Shown: piece by piece, positions 32,361 through 41,225 of the stretch
How the letters are laid out: the number at the start of each line of letters is the position of its first letter
Numbering within the stretch: position 1 is the stretch's first letter
Origin: an uncultured Bacteroidales bacterium
Lineage (GTDB): Bacteria; Bacteroidota; Bacteroidia; Bacteroidales; P3
Length of the DNA stretch: 48,577 bases
Direction of reading: 5' to 3'
Assembly (NCBI GenBank): GCA_946183915.1
Contig: CAMHDJ010000017.1
Coordinates: forward strand, 1-48,577
The notes under the pieces: model-generated
Database searches by the model: none
The model's input: only the letters and a program-made list of their open reading frames with translations
Told to the model about the DNA's origin: nothing
Made by a program: the position numbers and the translations under genes

Positions 32361-34940
32361 ATGGAAGCAAATCTTAGCGAAAACATGCGCAACGCGGTGA
32401 ACTTCAGCAAGGAAGAAGCCATCCGCCTGAAGAATGGAGCCATCGGTGTGGAGCATCTCTACCTGGGAATGATGCGTGTGGGCGAGTGCAGCGGCTTGAA
32501 CATGCTGACAGCCCTCGGCGTCGACACCCAAGAGCTGAAGGAGCGCCTGGAGAAGCAGGTGAGCAACGCCGACGCCGACATACGCTACAACGCCGACAGC
32601 GAGATCGCCATGCTGCGACAGACGGAGAAGGTGCTGCGCCTCTCCTACCTCGAGAGCATCAAGGTGAAGGCCAAACAGATACGCACCGAACACCTGATCC
32701 TGGCCATGCTGCAGGAGAACGACAACCTGGTGTCGAACCTGCTGCAGAAGGCGGGAGTGGACTACGAGCGCTTCTCGCGCGTGGTGCGCGGCAACGCGCA
32801 GGAGGAGAACGGGGCCCTGCCCGACTTCAGCAGTCAGACGAGCGAGGACGACAACGACGAGCCCTTCGCCGACCCGGTGGGCTCCGATCCCGCCGTGGGC
32901 CGCGGCCAGCAGCGCCGCGAGTCGAAGAGCGGCACGCCGGCGCTGGACAACTTCGGGCGCGACCTGACCAAGATGGCCCAGGAGGGCAAGCTGGACCCCA
33001 TCGTGGGCCGCAAGCGCGAGCTGGAGCGCATGGCGCAGATCCTCAGCCGGAGGAAGAAGAACAACCCCATCCTCATCGGCGAGAGCGGCGTGGGCAAGAG
33101 CGCCCTGGCCGAGGGACTGGCCATGCAGATCGCCACCGGACAGGTGCCGCGCACGCTCTTCGGCAAGCGCCTCCTGAGCCTCGACCTGGCCGGACTGGTG
33201 GCGGGCACCAAGTACCGCGGCCAGTTTGAGGAACGCATGAAGGCCATCCTCTCCGAGCTGGAGCAGCATCCGGAGATCATTATCTTCATCGACGAGATCC
33301 ACACGCTGGTGGGTGCCGGCAGCGCCGCCGGCAGCCTCGACGCCAGCAATATGTTCAAACCCGCCCTGGCCCGCGGCACCATCCAGTGCATCGGCACCAC
33401 GACACTCGACGAGTACCGCCAGTACATCGAGAAGGACACCGCCCTCGAACGCCGTTTCCAGAAGGTGCTCATCGAACCCGCCACGAGCGAGGAGACACTG
33501 GAAATCCTGATGAACATCCGCGACAAGTACGAGCAACACCACACGGTGCAGTACAGCGACGAGTCGCTGCAGGCCTGCGTCGACCTGACCGACCGCTACG
33601 TGAGCGACCGCTTGCAGCCCGACAAGGCCATCGACGCCATGGACGAGGCCGGCGCTCGCGTGCGCATCAACAATATGCAGGTGCCGCCCGAGGTGGTGAC
33701 CCTGGAGGAAGAGCTGGCCCGCGTGGAGGCGAAGAAGAAAGAGGTGCTGGCCGAGAAGCGCTACGGCGAGGCCGCCGAACTGCGCGACCAGGGCCGCGAC
33801 CTGGAGGCCAAGCTGGCCGACCTCAAGCGCCGCTGGGAGACCGACGAGCGCGAACGCCACGTGAAGGTCACCGCGCAAGACGTGGCCGCCGTGGTGGCCA
33901 TGATGACCGGTGTGCCCGTGGAACGCATCGCCGAGAGCGAGCAGGGGCGCCTGCTGACCATGGAGAGCGAGCTGCAGGGGGCCGTCGTGGGACAGGACGA
34001 GGCCATCGGCCGCATCGCCAAGGCCATCCGCCGCAACCGCGCCGGCCTGAAGGACCCCAACCGCCCCATCGGCAGCTTCCTTTTCCTCGGCCCCACGGGC
34101 GTCGGCAAGACCTACCTCACCAAGATCCTGGCCAAGTATCTCTTCGACAGCGAGGCCGCCATGATCCGCATCGACATGAGCGAATACATGGAGAAGTTCG
34201 CCGTCAGCCGCCTCATCGGTGCCCCTCCGGGCTACGTGGGCTACGAGGAGGGCGGCCAGCTGACCGAGCGTGTGCGCCGCAAACCCTACTCGATCGTGCT
34301 GCTCGACGAGGTGGAGAAGGCTCACCCGGACGTGTTCAACGTGCTGCTGCAGGTGCTCGACGACGGCGTGCTCACCGACGGCATCGGCCGCAAGGTGGAC
34401 TTCAAGAACACCATCATCATCATGACCTCCAACATCGGCAGCCGCCAGCTCAAGGACTTCGGCGTGGGCGTGGGCTTCAACACCGCCGCCCGCGAGGCTG
34501 AGAAGGGCGAGCTGCAGCGCGACGTGATCGAGAAGAGCCTCAAGAAGACCTTTGCTCCGGAGTTCCTCAACCGCATCGACGACATCATCTACTTCAACTC
34601 GCTCGGCCGCGAGGAGATCCATAAGATCATCGACATCGAGCTGCGCGGCCTCTTCGACCGCATCCGCAAGATGGGCTTCGAGGTGGCGATGGACGACAAG
34701 GCCAAGGATTTCCTGGTCAGCAAGGGGTGGGACGAACAGTACGGCGCCCGTCCGCTGCGCCGCGCCATCCAGCGCTACGTCGAGGACGACCTGGCCGACG
34801 AGATCATCAAGGCCGACATCCTCCCCGGCGACACCATCCGCATCACCGCCGACGAGGAGCACGTCTTCTTCGACATTGAGAAGGGCGAGACATCCAAAGC
34901 CCTCGACGCCGAGCTGCAATCTGCGCCGACCGAGGCGTAA
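32361..34940 (+). CDS. clpC: ATP-dependent Clp protease ATP-binding subunit ClpC
   Basis: This 859-residue protein has the double Clp N-repeat (SENMRNAVNFSKEEAIR), a first AAA+ module with Walker A GESGVGKSALAEG and Walker B IIFIDEIHTLVGAG, a UVR-like middle (EVLAEKRYGEAAELRDQGRD), and a second AAA+ module with GPTGVGKTYLTK and VLLDEVEKAHPDVF. DFGVGVGFN is the likely ClpP-docking loop. It unfolds proteins for ClpP. The gene is convergent with the porin gene, with a shared terminator. Confidence 0.95.
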   Translation: MEANLSENMRNAVNFSKEEAIRLKNGAIGVEHLYLGMMRVGECSGLNMLTALGVDTQELKERLEKQVSNADADIRYNADSEIAMLRQTEKVLRLSYLESIKVKAKQIRTEHLILAMLQENDNLVSNLLQKAGVDYERFSRVVRGNAQEENGALPDFSSQTSEDDNDEPFADPVGSDPAVGRGQQRRESKSGTPALDNFGRDLTKMAQEGKLDPIVGRKRELERMAQILSRRKKNNPILIGESGVGKSALAEGLAMQIATGQVPRTLFGKRLLSLDLAGLVAGTKYRGQFEERMKAILSELEQHPEIIIFIDEIHTLVGAGSAAGSLDASNMFKPALARGTIQCIGTTTLDEYRQYIEKDTALERRFQKVLIEPATSEETLEILMNIRDKYEQHHTVQYSDESLQACVDLTDRYVSDRLQPDKAIDAMDEAGARVRINNMQVPPEVVTLEEELARVEAKKKEVLAEKRYGEAAELRDQGRDLEAKLADLKRRWETDERERHVKVTAQDVAAVVAMMTGVPVERIAESEQGRLLTMESELQGAVVGQDEAIGRIAKAIRRNRAGLKDPNRPIGSFLFLGPTGVGKTYLTKILAKYLFDSEAAMIRIDMSEYMEKFAVSRLIGAPPGYVGYEEGGQLTERVRRKPYSIVLLDEVEKAHPDVFNVLLQVLDDGVLTDGIGRKVDFKNTIIIMTSNIGSRQLKDFGVGVGFNTAAREAEKGELQRDVIEKSLKKTFAPEFLNRIDDIIYFNSLGREEIHKIIDIELRGLFDRIRKMGFEVAMDDKAKDFLVSKGWDEQYGARPLRRAIQRYVEDDLADEIIKADILPGDTIRITADEEHVFFDIEKGETSKALDAELQSAPTEA

Positions 34941-34945
34941 AAAAT

Positions 34946-34980
34946 GAAGAACGGGAGCCCAGCGGCTCCCGTTCTTCTTT
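34946..34980. terminator. Bidirectional terminator between clpC and the porin gene
   Basis: GAAGAACGGGAGCC (34946-34959) and GGCTCCCGTTCTTC (34964-34977) form a perfect 14-bp stem with loop CAGC. T and A runs lie on both sides, so it can serve both converging genes. Confidence 0.9.
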
Positions 34981-34984
34981 TCTG

Positions 34985-36292
34985 CTAGAAGTTGTACTTC
35001 ACCAGCGCACAGAGGCGATGGTTGACCACCTGTCGCTGGGGCTCGACTGTGGCGTCGCTGTTTATGTCGCCATAGCTGGCGGCCGTCAGTTCGTACTCCA
35101 GCCCCACGTTGAAGGCCTTGAGGTTGTAGCTGATCGATGGGGCCACGCGGAAGATGCCGTCCAGGTGGGTGAACTCCTCGCCCCCTTTCATGTAGATATA
35201 GTAGTCGCCGGCACAGCTGTAGTCGTAGAGCCTCTCCCCGACCCCAAGGTTCTTCATGTAGCCCAGGAAGAGGTTGGCCTTCACCTTGCGTCCATAGGCA
35301 ATGTCAAGATACGAGATGGTGGCTGTCATGGGGCGGTACTCCCACGAGTTGTCAGCGACAGCACCGGAGGTGGGCAGCGGGTCGCCGCCGTTCCCCACGA
35401 CAGCGTATCCGACGAGTTGGTTCAGGTGGCTGGTGTTCTGCGCCAGCATGGTGCGGAATTTGATTGACCACAGCCTTTCGACATATTGTGCATAGAGTGT
35501 GGGCGTAAACGAGGAGACCGACTCGTCCACTTTATGTGTCACCCCGTTGCCGTCGACGGCATGGGTGCGCGGCTTGATAATCTGTGCGTCGACGCCCAGC
35601 TGCACATACCACGGCCCCTGTTTGAAGTTCAACCCAAGGAAGGCCTCGGGCCAGAGGGCCCGGTGGGCGAAGTCGACACTGGCCACACTCGTCGGGTCGG
35701 AGGCACTTCTCGGGCCGTTGTTCATGTACTGCAGCTGCCAGAGGAGGGCGGCTGTGCAACCAAAAGAGTGGTGATAGCGGGTGACGCGCACCTGCGGCGT
35801 GCGGCTATGGGGACGGAAGGGGGCGCCGCTGGCCATGCCCAGCACGTCGGGCATGATGCTCCCGCTCAACGGGTGCCAGTCCTGCCCCACCACGATCTCC
35901 CTGTCGCCCTCGTGCAGACGCAGGTAGGCCAGGCGCAGGCGCAGCACCGTATTGTTACTGCCGAAGCCGCCGAAGTCGCCCTCCAGCTTGGCGCCGCTGT
36001 TCATACCCAGCAGGCGCGGCCCCGTGACGTTGAGACCGAAGCGCGACGTGAGGGCCTGCAGCTCCATCTGCGGCACAGCGTTGAGATCCTCGGTGTGGTC
36101 CTCGTTCCACGCCTCGTCGTAGGGCAGCATGTTGTACTCGCCACCGATTACGGTGTAGGTCTTGCGGCTGTCGAAGGTGAGGTAGTTGCGCACAAAGCCG
36201 TAGGGCTTTACCGAAATACGGTTGGTGTCCTGGGCGTAAACAAAAGGCAGCGATGCCAGGAGCATCGCTGCCGAAATCAGTATCTTCTTCAT
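34985..36292 (-). CDS. DcaP-like outer-membrane porin
   Basis: This 435-residue protein starts KKILISAAMLLASLPFVYA and has KPYGFVRNYLTFDSRKTY near the mature N-terminus, a pattern of DcaP-family trimeric porins. It ends with an aromatic residue (VKYNF). The ATG at 36292 overlaps the transporter stop by 4 bases. It is the last gene of the carbamate kinase operon, so it likely lets the operon's substrate cross the outer membrane. A longer in-frame opening upstream is an out-of-frame reading of the transporter and was not used. Confidence 0.8.
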   Translation of the reverse strand: MKKILISAAMLLASLPFVYAQDTNRISVKPYGFVRNYLTFDSRKTYTVIGGEYNMLPYDEAWNEDHTEDLNAVPQMELQALTSRFGLNVTGPRLLGMNSGAKLEGDFGGFGSNNTVLRLRLAYLRLHEGDREIVVGQDWHPLSGSIMPDVLGMASGAPFRPHSRTPQVRVTRYHHSFGCTAALLWQLQYMNNGPRSASDPTSVASVDFAHRALWPEAFLGLNFKQGPWYVQLGVDAQIIKPRTHAVDGNGVTHKVDESVSSFTPTLYAQYVERLWSIKFRTMLAQNTSHLNQLVGYAVVGNGGDPLPTSGAVADNSWEYRPMTATISYLDIAYGRKVKANLFLGYMKNLGVGERLYDYSCAGDYYIYMKGGEEFTHLDGIFRVAPSISYNLKAFNVGLEYELTAASYGDINSDATVEPQRQVVNHRLCALVKYNF

Positions 36293-37482
36293 GCCAACAG
36301 GACTAAGAGCTGCGCAGTGAAGATGCGGAGGAACATGGTCAGCGGGTAGACGGTGGCGTAGCCCGTATTGGGCAGCTTGCAGCCCTCGGGGGCCATGTTG
36401 TTGGCAAAGGCCAGCGTCGGCGGGTCGGTGTGGCTGCCGCCGATGAAGCCCATCAGCGTATAGTAGTTCATCTTCAGCACCAGACGGCCGAAGAGACCCA
36501 CCAGCAGCGGGGGCACCACGGTGATGATGACACCGTAGAGCACCCACATGTAGCCGCCAGCCTGGATGGTGGCCAGGAAGCTGCCACCGGCACTGAGGCC
36601 CACACCTGCCAGGAAGAGGGCGATACCCACCTCGCGCAGCATCCACACACCGTGGCTTTCGGTGAATTCGGTGGTGAACCACCCCTTCTTCACGCCCAGC
36701 CAGGCACCGATGAGGCTCACCACCAGCGGGCCGCCGGCCAGTCCGAGCTTGACGGGGGCCGACATACCGACCGGGATCGGGATGGAACCCACCACGATAC
36801 CAAGGGCGATGATGACGAAGATGGGGATGAGGTTGACCTTGTGGCGCTGCGACACCGGGGTGGCCTGTTTCGCGGCAGGCTCGACGGTCGTGTCGTCCGA
36901 CACGGGTTCCTTCTTGAGGTCGATGCGGCACAGCGGACGGAGCAGCAGGCAGACCGCAATCATGCCCACCACGGCCAGCGGGTAGGCCACGGCATAGCCG
37001 GCGGCCAGCTGGTCGGCGGCATCGCCCATGCCTAGGTCGCGTACCGTCTGCTGGGCGGCCGAGAGACCGGGCGTGTTGGTGACGGCGCCGGTGTAGACGC
37101 CCGCCATGTCGGTCAGGCTCTGACCGGCCGTCTTGGCGATGATGTAGGTGATGAGCACCCCGAGGGCCACGTTGACGAGGGCCATGCCGTTCATGGCCAG
37201 GCCGCCCTTCTTGAAACTCTTGAAGAAGCCCGGACCCACCTGCAGGCCCACGGCCGTGACGAAGAGGATGAGGCCAAACTCCTTGATGATGTGCAGCATC
37301 TCGCCGTTGCACTGCACGCCGAGGGCGCTGATGAGGATGCCCACGAAGAGCACCCACGTGATGCCAAGGGTCACCCCCTTGATCTTGAACTTGCCCAGCA
37401 GCAAGCCAGCAAAAATAGAGACGGAGAGCATCAACACCGTGGTGCCGACACCTCCACTGGTAAGTAAGTTAGTAAACCACAT
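36289..37482 (-). CDS. AspT/YidE-like membrane transporter without RCK domains
   Basis: This 397-residue protein is nearly all membrane segments, in two halves with the AspT/YidE duplication: VGLQVGPGFFKSFKKGG with GVYTGAVTNTPGLSAAQQ and GVGLSAGGSFLATIQAGG with GFIGGSHTDPPTLAFANN. It lacks the TrkA-C (RCK) domains of full YidE proteins, about 550 residues long. AspT exchanges aspartate for alanine. In this operon an amino-acid exchange such as citrulline/ornithine is plausible but unproven. It overlaps the porin gene. Confidence 0.8.
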   Translation of the reverse strand: MWFTNLLTSGGVGTTVLMLSVSIFAGLLLGKFKIKGVTLGITWVLFVGILISALGVQCNGEMLHIIKEFGLILFVTAVGLQVGPGFFKSFKKGGLAMNGMALVNVALGVLITYIIAKTAGQSLTDMAGVYTGAVTNTPGLSAAQQTVRDLGMGDAADQLAAGYAVAYPLAVVGMIAVCLLLRPLCRIDLKKEPVSDDTTVEPAAKQATPVSQRHKVNLIPIFVIIALGIVVGSIPIPVGMSAPVKLGLAGGPLVVSLIGAWLGVKKGWFTTEFTESHGVWMLREVGIALFLAGVGLSAGGSFLATIQAGGYMWVLYGVIITVVPPLLVGLFGRLVLKMNYYTLMGFIGGSHTDPPTLAFANNMAPEGCKLPNTGYATVYPLTMFLRIFTAQLLVLLA

Positions 37483-37486
37483 TGTG

Positions 37487-37621
37487 TTAGTTATGAGTTA
37501 TGAGTTTTGAGTTATGAGTTACGAGTTATGAGTCAATAAAAAGCCAAGAGTTAAGAGCCAAGAGGAGCACCTGAAGCGGGCCACCTTAACTCTTAACTCT
37601 TAACTCCTAACTCTTAACTGC
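37487..37621. repeat. gagttatgagtt / cttaactcttaac word repeats
   Basis: Seven or so gagttatgagtt-like words (37490-37535) are followed by agagttaagag and then cttaactcttaactcttaac words (37586-37618). The two groups are partly inverted, so the RNA could fold on itself. It fills the gap between ornithine carbamoyltransferase and the transporter. Confidence 0.7.
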
Positions 37622-38623
37622 TTAGTCGCCCAGCGTGGCCACCATGACGGCCTTGATGGTGTGCATGCGGTTCTCGGCCTCGTCGAAGACGATGCTGTTC
37701 TCGCTCTCGAACACCTCCTCGGTGACCTCGATGCCGTCCAGACCGAACTTCTCGTGCACGTCGCGACCGGCCTTGGTCTCCAGGTTGTGGTAGGCGGGCA
37801 GGCAGTGCATGAACTTGCACTTCGGGTTGCCGGTCTTCTTCATCAGCGCGGCGTTCACCTGGTAGGGCATCAGCATCTTGATGCGCTCTTTCCACACGCT
37901 GTCGGGCTCGCCCATCGACACCCAGATGTCGGTGTAGATGAAGTCGAGGCCCTTCACGCCCTTCTCCACGTCGTCGGTGACGGTGAGCTTGGCGCCGGTC
38001 TCCTTGGCGATCTCCTGGCACTTCTTGACGAGCTCCTTCGAAGGCTGGAGCTTCTTGGGGGCAATGATGCGGATGTCCATACCCATCTTGACGCCGCCGA
38101 CCATCAGGCTGTTGCCCATGTTGTAGCGGGCATCGCCGATGTAGGCGAACTTCACCTGGTTGAGGGGCTTGTCGGTGTGCTCCTGGATGGTGAGGAAGTC
38201 GGCCAGAATCTGGGTGGGGTGAGCCTCGGCGGTCAGACCGTTCCACACGGGAACGCCGGCGTATTTGGCCAGCTCCTCGACGGTGGCCTGGTCGAAGCCA
38301 CGGTACTCGATGCCGTCGAACATGCGACCCAGCACGCGGGCGGTGTCCTTCATGCTCTCCTTGATGCCAATCTGGCTGCCGGTGGGACCGAGGTAGGTCA
38401 CGTGGGCACCCTGGTCGTGAGCGGCCACCTCGAAGGAGCAGCGGGTGCGGGTCGAGGTCTTCTCGAAGATAAGAGCGATGTTCTTACCTTTCATGCGGGG
38501 CTGCTCGGTGCCGGCATATTTGGCGCGCTTCAGGTCGCGGGCCAGGTCGAGCAGATAGTTCAGTTCTTTCGGGCTGAAGTCAAGAATCTTCAGGAAATTG
38601 CGGTTTCTAAGGTTATAAGCCAT
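37622..38623 (-). CDS. arcB: Ornithine carbamoyltransferase (catabolic by context)
   Basis: This 333-residue protein has [13 protein letters not shown] (57-61 STRTR), [24 protein letters not shown] (the SMG ornithine loop) and [10 protein letters not shown]. It interconverts ornithine plus carbamoyl phosphate and citrulline. The neighbour is carbamate kinase, 27 bases upstream, so the direction is probably citrulline breakdown. The gene could be called argF if anabolic. No arginine deiminase is in the window. Confidence 0.9.
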   Translation of the reverse strand: MAYNLRNRNFLKILDFSPKELNYLLDLARDLKRAKYAGTEQPRMKGKNIALIFEKTSTRTRCSFEVAAHDQGAHVTYLGPTGSQIGIKESMKDTARVLGRMFDGIEYRGFDQATVEELAKYAGVPVWNGLTAEAHPTQILADFLTIQEHTDKPLNQVKFAYIGDARYNMGNSLMVGGVKMGMDIRIIAPKKLQPSKELVKKCQEIAKETGAKLTVTDDVEKGVKGLDFIYTDIWVSMGEPDSVWKERIKMLMPYQVNAALMKKTGNPKCKFMHCLPAYHNLETKAGRDVHEKFGLDGIEVTEEVFESENSIVFDEAENRMHTIKAVMVATLGD

Positions 38624-38650
38624 TTTCTTTATGTGTTTGATTGTTAATAA

Positions 38651-39586
38651 TTATCTGACAATACGGGTGCCGCAGTTGGGATTGTCCAACTGGCCGGCCT
38701 CGGTGATGATGCACTCCTTGCCGCCGTGCTCGACGAACATGATGGCGGCACGCACCTTGGGTGCCATGCTGCCTTCGGCAAACTGACCCTCCTCCAGGTA
38801 CTTCTTGGCCTGGGCAATGGTGATGGTGTCCAGCGCCTGCTCGTTCTCCTTGCGGAAGTTGATGTACACCTTCGGCACGTCGGTGAGGATGTAGAACTCG
38901 TCGGCACCGATTTCCACGGCGCAGAGGGCCGAAGCCAGATCCTTGTCGATCACAGCCTCCACGCCCGTCACCCGGTCGCTCTCCTCCACCACCGGTATGC
39001 CGCCGCCGCCCACAGTCACCACAATATGGCCCGCCGTGGCCAGCTGCTTCACCACCTTGATGTTGTTGATGCGCACCGGCTTGGGGCTGGCTACCACCTT
39101 GCGCCAGCCGTTACCCTTCGGGTCCTCCTTGTATTTGGCACCCGTCTCGGCGGCCAGCTGGTCGGCCTGCTCCTTGGTGTAATAGGGTCCCACGGGCTTG
39201 GTGGGGTTCTGGAACATCGGATCCAGCTTGTTCACCGCCACCTGGGTGACCAATGTCACCACGTCGCGCTGTATATCGTTGCGGGCCATCACGTTGCGCA
39301 GCCCCATCTCGATCAGGTAGGCTATAGAGCCCTGCGTCTCGGCCACGCAGAAGTCCATCGGCATGGCCTGCACGCCAACGCTCTTGCCGGCCTCATGCTG
39401 CAGCATCACATTGCCCACCTGCGGACCGTTGCCGTGGCCGATCACCACGTTGTAGCCACGCTTGAGCAACGCACACAGGCTCTCGCACGTGCGCTCCACG
39501 TTCTCTATCTGTTCCTCGTAGGTGCCCTTCTGGCCACTGCGCAACAGCGCATTGCCACCGAAAGCCACCACTGCAAGTTTTCTCAT
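38651..39586 (-). CDS. arcC: Carbamate kinase
   Basis: This 311-residue protein has VVAFGGNALL, VIGHGNGPQVGN, VTVGGGGIPVVEE, VIDKDLASALCA and APKVRAAI, all carbamate-kinase signatures. It makes ATP and carbamate from carbamoyl phosphate and ADP. It is the first gene of the minus-strand operon with ornithine carbamoyltransferase, transporter and porin. Confidence 0.95.
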   Translation of the reverse strand: MRKLAVVAFGGNALLRSGQKGTYEEQIENVERTCESLCALLKRGYNVVIGHGNGPQVGNVMLQHEAGKSVGVQAMPMDFCVAETQGSIAYLIEMGLRNVMARNDIQRDVVTLVTQVAVNKLDPMFQNPTKPVGPYYTKEQADQLAAETGAKYKEDPKGNGWRKVVASPKPVRINNIKVVKQLATAGHIVVTVGGGGIPVVEESDRVTGVEAVIDKDLASALCAVEIGADEFYILTDVPKVYINFRKENEQALDTITIAQAKKYLEEGQFAEGSMAPKVRAAIMFVEHGGKECIITEAGQLDNPNCGTRIVR

Positions 39587-39648
39587 TGTTATCTTATTTT
39601 ATTTATATTCAATTCATTATACACTCCTCCGGTCGGGAGCGGGAAATG

Positions 39649-39656
39649 CAAATATA
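39649..39656 (-). promoter_or_regulatory. -7 box for the arcC operon
   Basis: The minus strand reads TATATTTG, followed by CA, about 63 bases before the arcC ATG. No well-spaced -33 TTTG is visible. Confidence 0.45.
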
Positions 39657-39734
39657 CAAAATAAAATCAATACAGCCTAAAAAAAGCGTCCGATCCACAA
39701 GATCTACCCATTTCCTCCCCGCAGGGCTCGGCCA

Positions 39735-39865
39735 TTCTCCTGCTCGCACCGCGAGCGAGATCTTGTTGATCTTGTAGATTTATCTGCCGACGCCACCTCC
39801 CGTGCCGCAGTCGCCGCAGGCGAAAATCTGCAAGATCTACCAGATCTCTGCCCGAAGGGCAAGGC
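39735..39865. repeat. Intergenic dispersed repeat, copy B
   Basis: ttctcctgctcgcacc and ttgtagattta at 39735-39782, then caagatctaccagatctctg and cccgaagggcaagg at 39831-39865, match copy A at 207-330 in the same order. The middle differs in sequence and is rich in GC hairpin words. Confidence 0.55.
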
Positions 39866-39962
39866 GATTTAGATCCACTGCCTGCGTAGCTTAGAGTAAT
39901 TAGCTGAAAATTGACCTGCGTAGTTTCGCGTAATTCGAGTTATTCGCCGTTACTTTAAATTT

Positions 39963-40156
39963 AAGTAAATTTTGGTTAAAAAAATAGATCGTGCACGTGA
40001 AGGAAGCCTCCAGTGGAGGCTTCCGATAGCGAAGCGGAGAACGACCCACTCCGCGGGGTCGTCGGCGCAACGCGCCGATGCTGCGATCCGAAAACGCAGC
40101 CCTAAACATCAATATTAAGTTAATTTAAGTCAAAAAATTAGATCGTGCACGATCTA
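39963..40156. ncRNA. Multi-hairpin element flanked by repeated AGATCGTGCACG sites
   Basis: AAAATAGATCGTGCACG (39981-39997) and AAATTAGATCGTGCACG recur, the second inside the 16-bp palindrome AGATCGTGCACGATCT (40140-40155). An AT-rich prefix repeats in front of both. Between them four stems follow in a row: GGAAGCCTCCA/TGGAGGCTTCC (40002-40024), ACGACCC/GGGTCGT (40041-40062), CGGCGC/GCGCCG (40063-40077) and CTGCG/CGCAG (40081-40099). It could be a structured RNA or a small mobile element. No coding frame fits. Confidence 0.4.
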
Positions 40157-40226
40157 TTTTGCACATTTAAACCATTCAGAACGAGACCTCTAGCCTTCCG
40201 GAAGTGTGCAAACCATGCTGGAAAAC

Positions 40227-40303
40227 TCGCAAAACGCTGACAGGGCAAGGATTTTGCCCTGGTTTTAAGAGAGTCATCAGGGAGTCATCACGGAGTCATC
40301 AGG
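40227..40303 (+). repeat. Dispersed 77-bp module with hairpin and three gagtcatcagg units, copy 2
   Basis: It contains the 8-bp hairpin CAGGGCAA/TTGCCCTG and three gagtcatca words. It differs from copy 1 (14366-14442) at four positions by my alignment. Confidence 0.8.
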
Positions 40304-40380
40304 GAGCCACCTAGGAACCATGGGCATTTCCGAGGGGTAGGCCTGCCAGGGTTCGGCCAGGAGGTGTCGCTCGACGGGAG

Positions 40381-40432
40381 AAAAAAAAACGGGTGGTGGA
40401 CGGCATGAAGATCATGCGCTGTCCACCACCCG
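40381..40432 (-). terminator. Terminator of the sigma/anti-sigma/Spy operon
   Basis: CGGGTGGTGGAC (40390-40401) and GTCCACCACCCG (40421-40432) form a 12-bp stem, and GCATGA/TCATGC extends it inside. On the minus strand nine U follow. It lies just after the stop of the Spy-like gene. Confidence 0.9.
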
Positions 40433-40454
40433 CATGTGGGTACGTGTCCGCAGC

Positions 40455-40850
40455 TCACTTGTGCCCCTTGCGGAGGGTGGCGCGCTGGCCGGGGGTGAGG
40501 ATGGCGTCGATGCGCAGCTTGGTGGTGTACATCTCGCGGCTGACGGCGGCCTGCAGGGCAGCTTCGCGATCGAAGAGGGGGAAGAGGGTGCGGCTCTGGT
40601 CGCCATCGAGGTCCATGATGGTCTTGATGCTGTCGCGCACGGCGCGTTGCTGCTGGCGCAGGGCGTCGGTGCGCTGACGCGACTCGTGGGTGATGGTCTC
40701 GATCTTGTGCTTCTGCGGCGCACTGAGGTCGCTGACCACCTCGGTGATCTCGGGGTGTTTCTTTTTCTTGGCGGGGGCGCCGCCGTCGGTCTGGGCGGCC
40801 AGCGGCAGGGTCAGCATGAGGGTCAGGAGAAGGAGCAGGTGCTTTTTCAT
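40455..40850 (-). CDS. Spy/CpxP-like periplasmic protein
   Basis: This 131-residue protein has a signal peptide (LPLAAQ) and two LTxxQ-like motifs, LSAPQKHKI (near 43) and LTPGQRATL (near 119), as in Spy/CpxP chaperone-like proteins. The middle is helical and basic. It is in an operon with an ECF sigma factor and a short membrane protein, so it may sense or buffer envelope stress. The family assignment rests on the two motifs. Confidence 0.7.
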   Translation of the reverse strand: MKKHLLLLLTLMLTLPLAAQTDGGAPAKKKKHPEITEVVSDLSAPQKHKIETITHESRQRTDALRQQQRAVRDSIKTIMDLDGDQSRTLFPLFDREAALQAAVSREMYTTKLRIDAILTPGQRATLRKGHK

Positions 40851-40889
40851 ATGATTTGATATTGTTGATCGGTAATCGGGTTGTCTTGT

Positions 40890-41225
40890 TTAGATGTCTT
40901 GGTCGTAGAAGTAGTCGTAGGGGTCGGTGGCGATGTCCTCGACGGTGTTCCACGAGCTGTAATCGCCCAGTTGGGCCATGGTGCCGGCGATGCCCTCGTC
41001 GTCGTAGGAGCGAAGGTAGGGCATGGCGATTCCCACCCCGAGGAGGAGGGTTGCCACGGCGGCGACGGCGGCGCTCATGCGCTGCCACAGGGGGCGCGAT
41101 GGGGCCGCGGTGTGCAGGTGGCGTATGGGGAGCGACTCGACTTGCTGCATGACGGCGTCGCGCACGTCGACCCGATGGGGGTACTCCATCGCTGCCAGTT
41201 GTTCCAGTTGTTCGTCCAGTGTCAT
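40890..41225 (-). CDS. Putative anti-sigma factor, single membrane segment
   Basis: This 111-residue protein has an N-terminal cytoplasmic part, one membrane segment near 51-70 (MSAAVAAVATLLLGVGIAM) and an acidic tail with many Asp and Tyr. It overlaps the sigma gene by 4 bases, a typical sigma/anti-sigma arrangement. It lacks a clear ZAS zinc motif, so the call is by position and topology. Confidence 0.6.
   Translation of the reverse strand: MTLDEQLEQLAAMEYPHRVDVRDAVMQQVESLPIRHLHTAAPSRPLWQRMSAAVAAVATLLLGVGIAMPYLRSYDDEGIAGTMAQLGDYSSWNTVEDIATDPYDYFYDQDI

Larger units (their letters stand above)
39587..40454. other. 868-base intergenic region rich in repeats and hairpins
   Basis: No gene is evident. 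From left to right it holds a -7 box for arcC (39649-39656), dispersed repeat copy B (39735-39865), a multi-hairpin element between repeated AGATCGTGCACG sites (39963-40156), the second 77-bp module (40227-40303) and the terminator of the Spy-like gene (40381-40432). I searched for tRNA-like ends and found none. Confidence 0.65.

Noticed and set aside
32199..34919. A long minus-strand open frame opposite clpC
   Set aside because: It mirrors a GC-rich conserved gene, has low-complexity composition rich in His, Val, Leu and Gly, and shows no family motif. The plus-strand frame has all ClpC motifs.
34985..37357. A 790-codon opening that joins the transporter region to the porin
   Set aside because: The first half is out-of-frame reading of the transporter. 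The porin has a good signal peptide and ATGA-coupled start at 36292.
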